Positions 34,321-44,110 of a stretch of 64,000 bases of DNA are shown here, piece by piece. Source of the stretch: Nitrospira sp. (GTDB lineage: Bacteria; Nitrospirota; Nitrospiria; Nitrospirales; Nitrospiraceae); assembly GCA_018242665.1 (NCBI GenBank), contig JAFEBL010000010.1:124001-188000 (forward strand). The letters run 5' to 3'. The notes beneath the pieces were generated by a model. That model did no database searches. It saw only the letters and a list, made by a program, of their open reading frames with translations, and was not told the origin of the DNA. A program made the translations under genes and the position numbers. Each line of letters begins with the position of its first letter. Position 1 is the stretch's first letter.

Positions 34321-34785
34321 TCACCGGCACTGTCCGAATTCAGCCTGCCGCCAGGCTTCATAGAGCACCACCGCGACCGAGTTGGACAGGTTGAGGCTCC
34401 GGCTGCCAGGCACCATCGGCACGCGGATCCGTTGCTGATCGGAGACGTTTCCAAGAATCTCCGCCGGCAGCCCGCGACTTTCCGGCCCGAATACAAACAC
34501 ATCGCCTTCCGCGTAACGCACCAGATCGTACCGCTGCCTACCCTTGGTCGAGACGGCGAACAATCGTTGACCAGTGAAACGTTCGAGACAGGCCTCCCAG
34601 GTCTCATAGACGGCGAGCGTGGCCCATTCGTGGTAGTCAAGCCCGGCCCGCAAGAGTTGCTTATCTTCCAGCGTAAACCCCAGCGGTTTCACCAGATGCA
34701 GACGGGCACCGGTATTGGCGCACAGCCGGATGATATTGCCGGTGTTGGGAGGAATTTCCGGCTGATACAAAATGACATCAAACAT
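34321..34785 (-). CDS. trmL: tRNA (cytidine(34)-2'-O)-methyltransferase
   Basis: The product is 154 residues when started at the ATG at 34785 (MFDVILYQPEIPPNTGN); the longer frame adds 19 atypical residues. This is the minimal SPOUT methyltransferase TrmL: LYQPEIPPNTGN, a FGPESRGLP knot motif, RIRVPM and the closing SLNLSNSVAVVLYEA. It methylates the ribose of the wobble base in tRNA-Leu isoacceptors. There is no TRAM or N-terminal extension, which fits the family. Confidence 0.95.
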   Translation of the reverse strand: MFDVILYQPEIPPNTGNIIRLCANTGARLHLVKPLGFTLEDKQLLRAGLDYHEWATLAVYETWEACLERFTGQRLFAVSTKGRQRYDLVRYAEGDVFVFGPESRGLPAEILGNVSDQQRIRVPMVPGSRSLNLSNSVAVVLYEAWRQAEFGQCR

Positions 34786-34873
34786 GACGACAGGGAGATG
34801 GATCGACGGAGATCGGCGCGGCGAGTCGAGGGGAGCCGGCAAGTCGCCCGGCCCCCTTCTAGCCGTTCAATGG

Positions 34874-35332
34874 TTAGGAACGAAAGGCCTGCACATCGCC
34901 GGATTTGCGCAGCATCTTATTCACTTCGTCGAGATGAAGCTCTTCACCCACGATCATTTCCCGGGCGTACTCTTCCAACAACACGGACTTGCCTTCCGCT
35001 AGCTTCAGCAGTTCGTAGTAGGAGGCGACGGCGGCTTTTTCATGCTCCAGGCTCTCCCGCAAAATATCCCCGACATCGTGTTGTTCCGTTTCGAGCAAAG
35101 TCCCGATTTTCAGGGAAGGATGGCCGCCCAGCAGCGTCACCAGTTCGCCCGCCTTGTGCGCATGGGCCAGGCTCTCATCCGCGTTGCCCTTCAGCCAGGA
35201 GACGATTGGAATCCGATTGTACCCGTAGATCATGAGCGCATAATGCGTGTATCGCACGACGCCGGCCAGCTCGAGTTCCATGATCCGATTGAGAATGCCG
35301 ACCGCGCGCTGCGTATCTTGTTCGTTCATCAT
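34874..35332 (-). CDS. Ferritin-like (bacterioferritin-type) protein
   Basis: The product is 152 residues from the ATG at 35332 behind GGGAGATCA. It is a four-helix ferritin-like protein with Glu/His iron-ligand positions: MELELAGVVRYTHYALM in helix A, ESLAHAHKAGEL in helix B, ESLEHEKAAVASYYELLK in helix C and VGEELHLDEVNKML in helix D. It resembles bacterioferritin but is about the length of short Bfr/Dps-like forms. It is likely to oxidise or store iron. It lies 49 bases from ychF on the same strand. Confidence 0.85.
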   Translation of the reverse strand: MMNEQDTQRAVGILNRIMELELAGVVRYTHYALMIYGYNRIPIVSWLKGNADESLAHAHKAGELVTLLGGHPSLKIGTLLETEQHDVGDILRESLEHEKAAVASYYELLKLAEGKSVLLEEYAREMIVGEELHLDEVNKMLRKSGDVQAFRS

Positions 35333-35381
35333 TGATCTCCCGCAAAGATTCATTGCCTCATCACATGGTCATGGCACTTGG

Positions 35382-36473
35382 CTACACGTTGAAGCGGAAG
35401 TGCATCACGTCGCCGTCGCGCACAACGTATTCCTTCCCTTCCAGCCGCATTTTGCCCTTTTCCTTCGCGCCCGCTTCCCCCTTGCAGGCGATGTAGTCGT
35501 CGTACCCGATCACTTCCGCCCGGATGAAGCCCTTTTCGAAGTCACCGTGAATGACGCCTGCGGCCTGCGGCGCGGTGTCGCCGATATGGATGGTCCATGC
35601 GCGAACTTCTTTGACACCGGCCGTAAAGTACGTCTGCAACCCGAGCAGTTGATAGGCCGCACGGATGAGACGATTCAACCCCGGCTCCTTCATCCCGATA
35701 TCGGCCAAGAATTCCTGCTTTTCTTCGTCTGACAACACCGCGATCTCCGATTCCAGGGCGGCGCAGATGGCCACGACTGGCGCCCCTTCCTTGGCGGCGT
35801 ACTCTTCCACACGCGTCAGTAGCGGATTGTTGGCAAAGCCCTTTTCCGACACGTTGGCCACATACATCACGGGTTTCATCGTCAGCAGGCACAGCGGTTT
35901 GAGCAACGCCCGTTGCGCCGGGTCCAGTTTCATCGTCCGCGCCGGTTTGCCCTCGTTCAGACAAGCCACCACTTGCACGAGCAGGTCGCCCAGCTTGACG
36001 GCATCTTTGTCACCCGATCGAATGAGTTTCACATTCCGCTCTTGCGCCTTTTCGACGGTGGTGAGGTCGGCCAACGCCAGTTCGGTCACGATGGTGGCGA
36101 TGTCAGAAATCGGATCGACCTTTCCCGCCACGTGCACGACGTTATCATCCTCGAAACAACGCACCACATTCACAATCCCGTCGGTTTCGCGAATATTGGC
36201 GAGAAACTGGTTCCCCAAGCCTTCGCCTTTCGAGGCCCCTGCCACCAATCCCGCAATATCCACGAACTCGGTCGTGGCATACTGCATCCGCTGCGGCGTG
36301 ACGATATCGGCCAGCGCCTGCATCCGGGCATCCGGTACCTCGACAATCCCGATATTCGGCTCGATCGTGCAGAACGGATAATTCTCCGCCGCGATCCCCG
36401 ATTTGGTCAGCGCATTAAAGAGGGTGGACTTGCCCACATTCGGCAGTCCGACGATGCCACATTTCACACTCAT
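35382..36473 (-). CDS. ychF: Redox-regulated ATPase YchF (Obg family)
   Basis: The product is 363 residues. The P-loop is [14 protein letters not shown], switch motif is [20 protein letters not shown], and the NxxE G4 site typical of ATP preference is in [11 protein letters not shown] domain at the C-terminus shows [22 protein letters not shown] and ends DVMHFRFNV. It binds ATP and ribosomes and participates in stress control of translation. The ribosome binding site GGAAGGGA is 8 bases upstream. Confidence 0.97.
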   Translation of the reverse strand: MSVKCGIVGLPNVGKSTLFNALTKSGIAAENYPFCTIEPNIGIVEVPDARMQALADIVTPQRMQYATTEFVDIAGLVAGASKGEGLGNQFLANIRETDGIVNVVRCFEDDNVVHVAGKVDPISDIATIVTELALADLTTVEKAQERNVKLIRSGDKDAVKLGDLLVQVVACLNEGKPARTMKLDPAQRALLKPLCLLTMKPVMYVANVSEKGFANNPLLTRVEEYAAKEGAPVVAICAALESEIAVLSDEEKQEFLADIGMKEPGLNRLIRAAYQLLGLQTYFTAGVKEVRAWTIHIGDTAPQAAGVIHGDFEKGFIRAEVIGYDDYIACKGEAGAKEKGKMRLEGKEYVVRDGDVMHFRFNV

Positions 36474-36761
36474 GACGATCCCTTCCTGGTCATGGCCCTG
36501 TTGGTTCGGTCCGCCGTTCCCATATCTCTAGAGGTTGAAGGGTCAGCGCGAGCCGAAGAGGCGCATTCTACGTGTTCAAGGCTGGCGCGGTCCACTCCCC
36601 CTTCAGCGACTGCCGGAGTGGCCCTGCTCCGCGGGGCTAAGGGAAAAAACCGTCGAGGATGATCAGAATCTGACGGAGCGTGATGGACAGGTTGCAGAAA
36701 CGGGGCGTATGAACGGGTTCCCGGCTGAGCCGGTCACCCATCGGTGTCAGTCGCCGGACGA

Positions 36762-37817
36762 TTACCCCTTGCCTTCCGAAGAACCGCCAGACGCCGGCAT
36801 TGGCGGCACCACGGCGTCGGGATTGCGAAACAAGGCCCCGGATGCCTGGATAATCCAGTGGATCATGTCAGTATCGTTCTGCTGCGCGTGTACACCAGTG
36901 GTCGCCATCAGGCCATAGGCGTGCCGAGCTAAGGCATACCGGCTGAATTTGCGCGTCGTCGACTCCCGTTTCCAGGTCGCGCCGATGACACGAAACCCTT
37001 CTCCTTGCATGACAGCCATCGACGGGAAATTCTCCTGCTCGTCATAGTGCCAGTCACACATCACAATGTCCCGCGGAAGATGGTCACGGAGCGGTTTTCC
37101 ATACCCGTCCGCGATGCCATGCAGGGATCTCGTCTGCGCGCCGGGGAATTCCGTCGGACTCAGGACCATGTCGGCCCACATCCAGGTCGCCACCCCCTTC
37201 TTGTTGAGATAATCGTGCACCCGCACCACATCCCGCAGAAAGAGATTCGCTGGGATCATGACTTCACCCAGCTTCAACCATTTTGACACCTGCCCGACGG
37301 TCCACCCGAACGCTTCGTCGTGGCCGATATGGATCGCCCGGGGATGCATCGCCTCGATCAGTTCGTCAAGAAACGGGAACACCACCGCATAGGTCGCATC
37401 CTTCCGCGGATCATAAGACACGGTATTGAACATCAAGCCCGGATATTGACGCTGAAAGAATTTTTCCTGGTGCGTGAGCAGCTTGACCTCTGGAATGACT
37501 TCTAAGCCATGGGTGCGAGCATAGTCGGCCCAGGACTTGAACTCGGCTTTGGTCCAGGCGGTCTTCACCGGTTTCCATGGCGCATGGTCGAACTGCACGC
37601 CGTCGGTCAGCAGCACCTGCACCGCGGTAAACCCTGCTGCCTGCGCCTCATTCACAAATCCGCGCGCGCGCTCCAGCGACACGGTCTCGGCCAGGACGAA
37701 ATGCATGATGCGCAAGGTTTCTTCCGAGGGCCTCGACGACGGCTCTGCCGCCGCACCGACGCCCCACCAACCGGCCCACATCACCATCGCACACAACAAC
37801 ATCCCCACACGGCCCAT
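36762..37817 (-). CDS. GH20-like (beta-N-acetylhexosaminidase-type) exported glycosidase
   Basis: The product is 351 residues with a signal peptide ending at VGAAAEP. The barrel sequence resembles the family 20 glycosidase catalytic domain: EVIPEVKLLTHQEKFF, AIHIGHDEAFGWT (the Asp-Glu pair used in substrate-assisted catalysis), then ATWMWADMVL and IVMCDWHYDE. The usual N-terminal GH20b domain is absent, so it is a minimal version. It is probably periplasmic, and an exact glycan substrate is unknown. Its start has GGAGAGACACAC upstream. Confidence 0.78.
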   Translation of the reverse strand: MGRVGMLLCAMVMWAGWWGVGAAAEPSSRPSEETLRIMHFVLAETVSLERARGFVNEAQAAGFTAVQVLLTDGVQFDHAPWKPVKTAWTKAEFKSWADYARTHGLEVIPEVKLLTHQEKFFQRQYPGLMFNTVSYDPRKDATYAVVFPFLDELIEAMHPRAIHIGHDEAFGWTVGQVSKWLKLGEVMIPANLFLRDVVRVHDYLNKKGVATWMWADMVLSPTEFPGAQTRSLHGIADGYGKPLRDHLPRDIVMCDWHYDEQENFPSMAVMQGEGFRVIGATWKRESTTRKFSRYALARHAYGLMATTGVHAQQNDTDMIHWIIQASGALFRNPDAVVPPMPASGGSSEGKG

Positions 37818-38325
37818 GTGTGTCTCTCCATCGCAATGGTTCTGTCACACGCCTCACACGACGGCCGACCTTGGCGACAGGTCGCTCTCACCTTCAAAAG
37901 GCCGGCGATCTCGCCTGCTATAATAACGCAGGACTACGTAGACAAAAATCTGTCGGGCAAAATACACCTGCCCATGCATCACGTCAAGAAATCACGACAG
38001 ATAAAAGCCATCGACACCGACATTTTTCAACCATGTAGCTCAACGTATGACAACGCAATGAAATCCAACTACAGAAATGGCCTTTCTCGACCGCCTTGGC
38101 TCATGGTACCGGACGCTGGAGGAACCCACTGAGGTGGCACGGGCCAGAGAAATACCATCGCCTTGGCGTCGTGGAACGCGCGACCTTGGTGAAGGAGGGT
38201 GAGGAGATTTCCCTACGTATCGTGCGAGGCGTGATCGAGCCGGAATGAGTAAATCGTTTGGGATCCGTTCCGGTTCACCATACACTGACAGTCACGAACA
38301 GACAGACGTGATGAGAGGAGCACCT
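37818..38325. other. 508-base intergenic region with a possible gene remnant
   Basis: This spacer between a minus-strand gene and a plus-strand gene is partly AT-rich (37960-38070). One frame, ending at the TGA at 38248-38250, reads through about 65 codons with protein-like composition at its end (VERATLVKEGEEISLRIVRG), but it has no ATG and an in-frame stop just upstream. It may be a decayed gene. Nothing else is recognisable. Confidence 0.3.
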
Positions 38326-38991
38326 ATGGAGATATTACGAACCGGCACCGCCCAATCGAGCGTTGTTGCGTGCATGAGCCTGACCCTGATGTCGATTGTG
38401 ACTAGCGTGCTGCCGGCGATGGGGCTGGAAGGCAGCGCTCATACAATCGTGTCCCAGCCACATAGTCGCGTGGGACTCTCCATCGACCTCGCCGGCTTCA
38501 CAATCGAACGCGATCGATTTAAACCCAACGGGCGCCGCTACCTCCTGGCTTCACACCCAGCGACGGGCATCAAGGTCGCCATCGCACTGGAGCAGGTGGC
38601 CGGGCACGCATCGACCACCGGATGTATCGAGCATTTGCAGCAGCTGCAAAAAGGACCGGCGGTGAGCCGTGGAAAAGACGTCACGCTCTCGACCACGCAC
38701 GACATGTCGACACTCGAATATACGCTTCCCCGCTTCCAAGGTGTGCGCCTCGATCAAAAAAGCCTGTACGCCTGCATGGCCGAAGGGAACGTCTATGCCA
38801 ACATCCATGTGTCGAAAGTTCAGTATACCGATGCCGATGCATCCCGCTTTCAGCAGCTCCTCACGACATTACGCTTACAATTAGACCCACGACCCCGCAT
38901 GACGGCTCACCAGCCGAACGCCGAACCGCTCTTTTCCATAGAAACTGTGCGCTACGAACAGCAGAACGAGACGAGAACCATCGCGCGGTAG
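38326..38991 (+). CDS. Exported protein of unknown function
   Basis: The product is 221 residues from the ATG at 38326 behind GAGAGGAGC. A signal peptide-like segment covers about residues 1-36 (VACMSLTLMSIVTSVLPAMG). The mature part has GLSIDLAGFTIERDRFKPNGRRY and a two-Cys pattern (TTGCIEHLQQLQK and LYACMAEGNVYANIH) that could form a disulfide. I do not recognise the family. It is followed by a strong terminator inside the converging gene. Confidence 0.7.
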   Translation: MEILRTGTAQSSVVACMSLTLMSIVTSVLPAMGLEGSAHTIVSQPHSRVGLSIDLAGFTIERDRFKPNGRRYLLASHPATGIKVAIALEQVAGHASTTGCIEHLQQLQKGPAVSRGKDVTLSTTHDMSTLEYTLPRFQGVRLDQKSLYACMAEGNVYANIHVSKVQYTDADASRFQQLLTTLRLQLDPRPRMTAHQPNAEPLFSIETVRYEQQNETRTIAR

Positions 38992-39008
38992 GAGATGCGA
39001 CTTGCCAC

Positions 39009-40223
39009 TTATCGCGGCGCCGTGAGGGCATCCTGAGCGGTGTGACCGCTCAGGGATTTTTCCTGGATGTTGTGCTGAATCTCCAACGCGATGACCCGCG
39101 CCAGCTGATCCGCTGACAAGGCCCCCATCGACAGACCTTGTGCCTCCCGATAGAAGGGATCGTCCGGGGCAGCGGACCGATGGAGGTTGACCAGAATTGC
39201 GGCCGGTTGGATGCGCTGGCTCCGCTCCCCCACTTTCACGGCCTTTTCCTCCGGCAGGACCCTCGTGCGGGTGGCCCAGTCGCGTTGATCGATGTTCACG
39301 AAGGCGACATTCCACACCTTGCCATTGAGCAGACTGCGGACGGCCTTGGGAGTCTGCTCCAGGAAGTATGGGTCACGCACGATCTTCTGCAGCGCTTCAC
39401 GAATGCGGATGTCGTAGAGCTTCGTGGTGGAATCCGCATGAGCCGGCGGTATCGGCGCGGGATTGCCAACTTCGTACCACGCTTGTCCATCGAGGCTCTT
39501 CTGATCGTCTACCGTCCGCACATAGGTATCAAACAGCTGTTGCAGACGTCGGGCCCGATCGTCCGCAGACAGACCCGCGATTTCCTCGTCTAGCAGAATG
39601 GGAGCCTTCAGGAGGTTTCGTTCCACGGCAACGGACTTCGCCTTCGGTGCGGTATCGGCCTTGCTCACCACCCATTGAAATTCTCTGGCCAGCACAGGCA
39701 GCAGGCTGTCCGGATGATGGAGATACCCGTTGGCTTTCAGGGAGGAGGCGCTGATCAGGAGTATGACGCGACCCGGTTCTTTCGTGCGAGCGACCAAAAA
39801 CGGAAAGGCTTTCCCCTCGCCATTCACGACGATAGGTTCGATCACGACCTGCTTCAGCGCCTGTTTTGTGAGGCTCTCCTCGAATCGCGGATAGTCGGTG
39901 CGATGCTGCAGCATGATGGTGAACGTATCGATCACTGTTTGGACTGCCGCATCGAGATCGGCACCATCCAGTCCGCTGACACCGGCTGCTCCTGTGCCCA
40001 GAAAGACGTGAAAGGGCACGCCGGGGATTTCTCGCCCCTGGCCGAGGACCGCAGGACCATCCGTTTCTATATGGGTTTGATGGCCTTGGTGATTTGCCTG
40101 CGTGTCAGGCACGAAGAGGAGCGAGCACAGGCCCACACCTGCGCCAAATACCCTGAGCACCACGCGAGGACAGAATATGCTCGAGCCTGCCTGGGAGCCA
40201 TCTCTTATGAGTCGATTTATCAT
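39009..40223 (-). CDS. Exported protein of unknown function, 404 residues
   Basis: A hydrophobic signal (VVLRVFGAGVGLCSLLFVPDTQA) precedes a long soluble region. Visible blocks are PGVPFHVFLGTGAAGVSGLDGADLDA, VVNGEGKAFPFLVART, DDRARRLQQLFDTYV and VGERSQRIQPAAILVNLHRSAAP. No catalytic signature is apparent. The start is uncertain: the ATG at 40223 has only a weak ribosome binding site, and a GTG closer to the signal peptide is possible. Its 3' end contains the terminator hairpin of the convergent gene. I cannot assign a function. Confidence 0.7.
   Translation of the reverse strand: MINRLIRDGSQAGSSIFCPRVVLRVFGAGVGLCSLLFVPDTQANHQGHQTHIETDGPAVLGQGREIPGVPFHVFLGTGAAGVSGLDGADLDAAVQTVIDTFTIMLQHRTDYPRFEESLTKQALKQVVIEPIVVNGEGKAFPFLVARTKEPGRVILLISASSLKANGYLHHPDSLLPVLAREFQWVVSKADTAPKAKSVAVERNLLKAPILLDEEIAGLSADDRARRLQQLFDTYVRTVDDQKSLDGQAWYEVGNPAPIPPAHADSTTKLYDIRIREALQKIVRDPYFLEQTPKAVRSLLNGKVWNVAFVNIDQRDWATRTRVLPEEKAVKVGERSQRIQPAAILVNLHRSAAPDDPFYREAQGLSMGALSADQLARVIALEIQHNIQEKSLSGHTAQDALTAPR
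39032..39061 (+). terminator. Rho-independent terminator embedded in a convergent gene
   Basis: CCTGAGCGGT (39032-39041) and ACCGCTCAGG (39045-39054) form a perfect 10-bp stem with a GTG loop, followed by GATTTTT. On the plus strand this is a textbook terminator for the gene ending at 38991. It lies within the last 50 bases of the coding sequence of the minus-strand gene at 39009-40223. Confidence 0.8.
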
Positions 40224-40235
40224 CCGCGATCAGCC

Positions 40236-41255
40236 TCAGCCCGCATACCCGTTCGGATTGGTATTCTGCCAGCGCCAGGCATCGGCGCACATGTCCTCCA
40301 ATCCGCGCGCCGCACGCCACCCCAACGACTTCAAGGCATACCCGGGATCGGCATAACAAGAGGCGACATCGCCGGGACGCCGCGGGGCAACTTTGTAGGG
40401 AACCGCCTTTCCGCTGGCCTTCTCAAAGGCCCGGACAATCTCCAGCACACTGTACCCGTTCCCGGTGCCGAGATTGACCGTCAGACAGTCCTTCGGGCGA
40501 TCCAATCCATCCAGCGCTTCCAACGCCTTGAGATGCCCGAGCGCCAAATCCACCACATGAATGTAGTCGCGCACGCCGGTTCCGTCAGGGGTGGAGTAAT
40601 CGTTGCCCCACACATTCAGGTGTTCGCGCCGGCCGACCGCCACCTGCGCCACAAACGGGAGAAGATTATTCGGCATGCCCTGAGGATCTTCGCCGATCAA
40701 GCCGCTGGCGTGCGCTCCGACCGGATTGAAATACCGCAGGATGCCGATTCGCCAGGACTGGTTGCTGCGCTGCAGGTCGCGCAAGATCTCCTCCACCATG
40801 AGCTTCGTCCGTCCGTACGGATTGGTCGCGGACAGAGGATGATCCTCGGTCAACGGCAAGCGCTGCGGATCTCCATAGACGGTCGCGGACGAACTGAAGA
40901 CGAGTGTGGTGACGCCGCACTCCCCCATCGCTTCCAGAAGGCGCAGCGACCCGACCACATTATTATCGTAGTAGGACAGCGGCTTCTCGACCGATTCACC
41001 CACGGCTTTCAACCCGGCAAAGTGAATCACCGATGTGGCGCCGCTCTCTCGAAGCGCCGCAACCAGCGCCGCTCGATCCCGAACGTCGCCTCGAATCAGA
41101 CGCAGGGATTTTCCCGTGATGCGTTGCACACGCGCCAGGGCTTCAGGATGGCTATTGGAAAAGTTATCGAACACGGTCACTGCCGAGCCGGCATTGAGCA
41201 GTTCCACACAGGTATGCGAACCGATATACCCGGCGCCCCCCGTCACCAAGATCAT
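40236..41255 (-). CDS. galE: UDP-glucose 4-epimerase
   Basis: The product is 339 residues. It has the NAD-binding motif ILVTGGAGYIGSHT at the very start, the FDNFSNS loop, a catalytic Tyr-x3-Lys in NPYGRTK and Ser in FSSSATVYG. The C-terminal NLGTGNGYSVLEIVRAFEKASG block is typical. I prefer the second in-frame ATG (41255) because the GGAGG lies 8 bases before it and only 2 bases before the first. It interconverts UDP-glucose and UDP-galactose for envelope sugars; galM lies about 5 kb downstream. Confidence 0.96.
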   Translation of the reverse strand: MILVTGGAGYIGSHTCVELLNAGSAVTVFDNFSNSHPEALARVQRITGKSLRLIRGDVRDRAALVAALRESGATSVIHFAGLKAVGESVEKPLSYYDNNVVGSLRLLEAMGECGVTTLVFSSSATVYGDPQRLPLTEDHPLSATNPYGRTKLMVEEILRDLQRSNQSWRIGILRYFNPVGAHASGLIGEDPQGMPNNLLPFVAQVAVGRREHLNVWGNDYSTPDGTGVRDYIHVVDLALGHLKALEALDGLDRPKDCLTVNLGTGNGYSVLEIVRAFEKASGKAVPYKVAPRRPGDVASCYADPGYALKSLGWRAARGLEDMCADAWRWQNTNPNGYAG

Positions 41256-41422
41256 GCGCATCGCCTCCGCTGGAATGAGATGAACACACCTGTCTCTTCC
41301 GGCCTACGATACACCGCCTCGAGGGCTCGCACAATGGCAGGGCAGGAAGGACATGGCTCCCCTATTTCGACCTAGCCGTTTCCCGTCGCACTCCGTTACA
41401 CTTCGATCACGCAGAGACACCG

Positions 41423-42283
41423 ATGCCGCACGACCGCAACACCAACTATTACGCCATCCTGGAACTGTCTGCTGACGCGACGGAAGCGGACATCAAACGC
41501 GCCTGGCATGAACAGATGCAGGTCTGGCACCCTGATCGCTTCGTACACTCGTCTGCGCTGCACAAGAAAGCCGAAGCTCGCACGCAACTCATCAATCAGG
41601 CCTATCAAACACTCAGTGAACCGACCGCACGCGCCCGCTACGATAACAGCAGGCAACATCCCTCAGCACCGCCGTCGCCTTCGCGACCTGCTCCGCCAAC
41701 GCGCCCGCAACCAGCCGCACGCCCGCGCCAGGAGTTGCGCGGACCGCAAACGATGCTGAACGTCACGCGCTTCAGTCATCCCAAAATCATGGTCCCTGCC
41801 ATTCATGTCCTGGTCGATGTGCACGAAACCCAGCCCTACGAATTCAAAGGCCTCATCCGGATCGCCGGAACCCGCAAGCAGGCCCTGCCGGCGGGTGACT
41901 ACGCCATCGCGGAAGCGCCCGACATCTTCTGCGTCGAACGCCGGCGCGCGGAGGAATTCAATACCATTGTCTCGAATCCGTCCGACAATCGCCCGCGCTT
42001 TCTCCGTGAACTCGAGCCGCTTTGCGCCATTCCTCATCGGTTTCTCGTCATCGAAGGTCCGCTGCATTCCCATCACAGCGCGGGCCGGCTCGGACAGTAT
42101 CATCGCAATGGCTTGATAGACTTTCTCGATTCCATCACAGCGCGATTTGGCATTCAGATAGTCCAGGCAGAGAACCGCGAAGAAGCCGAGGAACGCGTCG
42201 CCAATCTGGCCGCCATCCATTACGCGTACCACCTCGCGGAACAACAAGGCCTCGGCCGATGCCTCACGGAAAACGACGTCTGA
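41423..42283 (+). CDS. J-domain (DnaJ-like) protein with unknown C-terminal domain
   Basis: The product is 286 residues. Residues 5-72 are a J domain (NYYAILELSADATEADIKRAW, the essential HPD in WHPDRF, then NQAYQTLSEPTARARYDN), which would stimulate an Hsp70. A Pro/Arg-rich linker (about 75-110) leads to a 170-residue C-terminal domain with FSHPKIMVPAIHVLVDVHE, YEFKGLIRIAGTRKQALPAG, FCVERRRAEEFN and DSITARFGIQIVQ. The last part resembles an ERCC4-type nuclease-like fold (VERR and F.V.EG motifs), which suggests nucleic-acid handling. This second assignment is tentative. It is followed by an AAA ATPase gene. Confidence 0.75.
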   Translation: MPHDRNTNYYAILELSADATEADIKRAWHEQMQVWHPDRFVHSSALHKKAEARTQLINQAYQTLSEPTARARYDNSRQHPSAPPSPSRPAPPTRPQPAARPRQELRGPQTMLNVTRFSHPKIMVPAIHVLVDVHETQPYEFKGLIRIAGTRKQALPAGDYAIAEAPDIFCVERRRAEEFNTIVSNPSDNRPRFLRELEPLCAIPHRFLVIEGPLHSHHSAGRLGQYHRNGLIDFLDSITARFGIQIVQAENREEAEERVANLAAIHYAYHLAEQQGLGRCLTENDV

Positions 42284-42383
42284 GAGGCTGCCATATCTTC
42301 AACTGATGTGCCGTCCCGCACGGTAACCCGCAATCGATCCTTCGCTTGGAGAGACGCATACCTCGTGCTAGCATTTCACTCCT

Positions 42384-43946
42384 ATGCCTCTCACAACCAC
42401 CGTGCACGATCTCCGCACCCTGATTCGCTCCTCTCACCCGCTCATTGTGATCGAGACCGTGGAAGAAGAGCGGGTGATGACCTTGCTGCAATCCGTCGCC
42501 GCCCAGGAACGGATGCCGCTCTTCGAATGGTCGATTACGCGAGGGCTCACCAGGCCCGAAGAAGGACAGGGCCTCAGTAAGCTGACCGCGACGCCCCTGG
42601 CCGTGCTTCAACATCTCAATGGATTGACCGTTGAAGGCCTTTTCTGGTTGAAGGATCTTGCGCCGCACTTGCAGGATGCCGCCGTCGCGCGCCAACTGCG
42701 TGAGGTGAGTCAGCACTTCGGCCGTTCACGCGCGACCTGTGTCATGACGGGACATCCCATCGCTTTGCCGCTCGACCTCGACCGGATTGCAGTGCGGTTC
42801 GACCTGCAGCTCCCGGATCGAGAGGAGTTGCACGCGATGCTTCAGAGTGTCCTGCAATCGTTGAAGACCAGAACGTCACCCCGTCGCCCAACATCGACCA
42901 CCGTCGTACAGAGCCTGCTCAACTCCATGGCCACCCCCAAAGCCACGACGGCCGGTCCCTCCGACCGAGATTGCGAGGCCATCCTTCGCGCCTTACAAGG
43001 GCTGACCTTGCATCAGGCGCGGCAGGTCATCACCCAATGCGTCGTCGAGGATGGAGTGCTTTCCGCCGACGATGTGCAGACGATTCTCACGCGCAAGGTG
43101 CAAGCGATCAGAGACGGCGGCCTGCTGGAATATTATCCCTTGGAAGACAACCGGTTCGAACTGGGCGGATTCGTGAATCTGAAGTCCTGGCTGGAGCGGG
43201 CGAAGATGGGCTTCACGGCCGAGGCCAAGGCGCTCAACCTGACGCCGCCGCGCGGCATCATGCTGGTCGGTGTGCCGGGATGCGGCAAATCGCTCGCGGC
43301 CAAAGCGATTGCGCGCGAATGGCAATTGCCGCTGCTCAAGCTGGATGCGGGCCGGTTATTCGACAAATTCATCGGCGAATCCGAAAAGAACTTTCGCAAG
43401 GCCATCGAGATGGCCGAATCGCTGTCCCCGATCGTCCTGTGGATCGATGAAATTGAAAAGGCGATGTCGGCGGGAGGCGGCAGCGGAGAGGCGGATGGAG
43501 GCTTGAGCCGCCGGCTGTTCGGCGCCTTTCTCACGTGGCTGCAGGAAAAGAAGCTGGACGTCTTCGTCGTGGCGACCGCGAATAATCTCTCGGCTCTGCC
43601 GCCGGAATTGCTGCGCAAAGGTCGCTTTGACGAAATATTCTTCGTGGACCTGCCGGACATGGACGAACGTACCGCCATCTGGTCGATCCATCTGAGCCTT
43701 CGCAAACAAGACCGCTCGCACTTCGATCTTCCGAAACTCGTCGACGCCAGCCACGGATTCAGCGGTTCGGAAATCGAACAGGCCGTGGTGGCCGGTCTGT
43801 ATCGCGCGCTGTATCACAAACAGCCGTTGACGACCGATCTTCTCATCCAAGAACTCGCCCATACCGTGCCGCTTTCGGTGACGCGGAGCGAAGAAATCAA
43901 TCAGCTGCGAGCCACGGCTCAAGGCCGCTTCGTCAACGTGCGATAA
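42384..43946 (+). CDS. AAA+ ATPase, Ycf46/FtsH-like single-domain type
   Basis: The product is 520 residues. An N-terminal region (1-230) without catalytic motifs includes LIVIETVEEERV and the FWLKDLAPHL block. A single AAA module follows: Walker A GVPGCGKSLAAKA (about 297-309), Walker B IVLWIDEIEKAM and the second region of homology with NLSALPPELLRKGRFDEIFFVDLP. This pattern matches chloroplast Ycf46-like ATPases of cyanobacteria and Nitrospirota. No transmembrane segment or protease domain is present. Client proteins are unknown. It starts 100 bases after the J-domain gene. Confidence 0.88.
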   Translation: MPLTTTVHDLRTLIRSSHPLIVIETVEEERVMTLLQSVAAQERMPLFEWSITRGLTRPEEGQGLSKLTATPLAVLQHLNGLTVEGLFWLKDLAPHLQDAAVARQLREVSQHFGRSRATCVMTGHPIALPLDLDRIAVRFDLQLPDREELHAMLQSVLQSLKTRTSPRRPTSTTVVQSLLNSMATPKATTAGPSDRDCEAILRALQGLTLHQARQVITQCVVEDGVLSADDVQTILTRKVQAIRDGGLLEYYPLEDNRFELGGFVNLKSWLERAKMGFTAEAKALNLTPPRGIMLVGVPGCGKSLAAKAIAREWQLPLLKLDAGRLFDKFIGESEKNFRKAIEMAESLSPIVLWIDEIEKAMSAGGGSGEADGGLSRRLFGAFLTWLQEKKLDVFVVATANNLSALPPELLRKGRFDEIFFVDLPDMDERTAIWSIHLSLRKQDRSHFDLPKLVDASHGFSGSEIEQAVVAGLYRALYHKQPLTTDLLIQELAHTVPLSVTRSEEINQLRATAQGRFVNVR

Positions 43947-44110
43947 GCCATAGCCATCCCTGCGTGCCATCTCGCAGATCTCGCCTTTCGTACAGTAAGA
44001 TGACCCGTTGAGCCACAGGATTCCACGGGGCGTGAATCCTTCCGGCCGACGATGCCTCAAATGATGAGAGCCACAAGAACGCATGGTTCATCACTCGAGA
44101 GAGACACGGG

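Noticed and set aside
39675-41375. 566-codon plus-strand frame opposite the unknown exported protein and galE
   Set aside because: It is antisense to galE, which has unmistakable catalytic motifs. No family features or plausible ribosome binding site.
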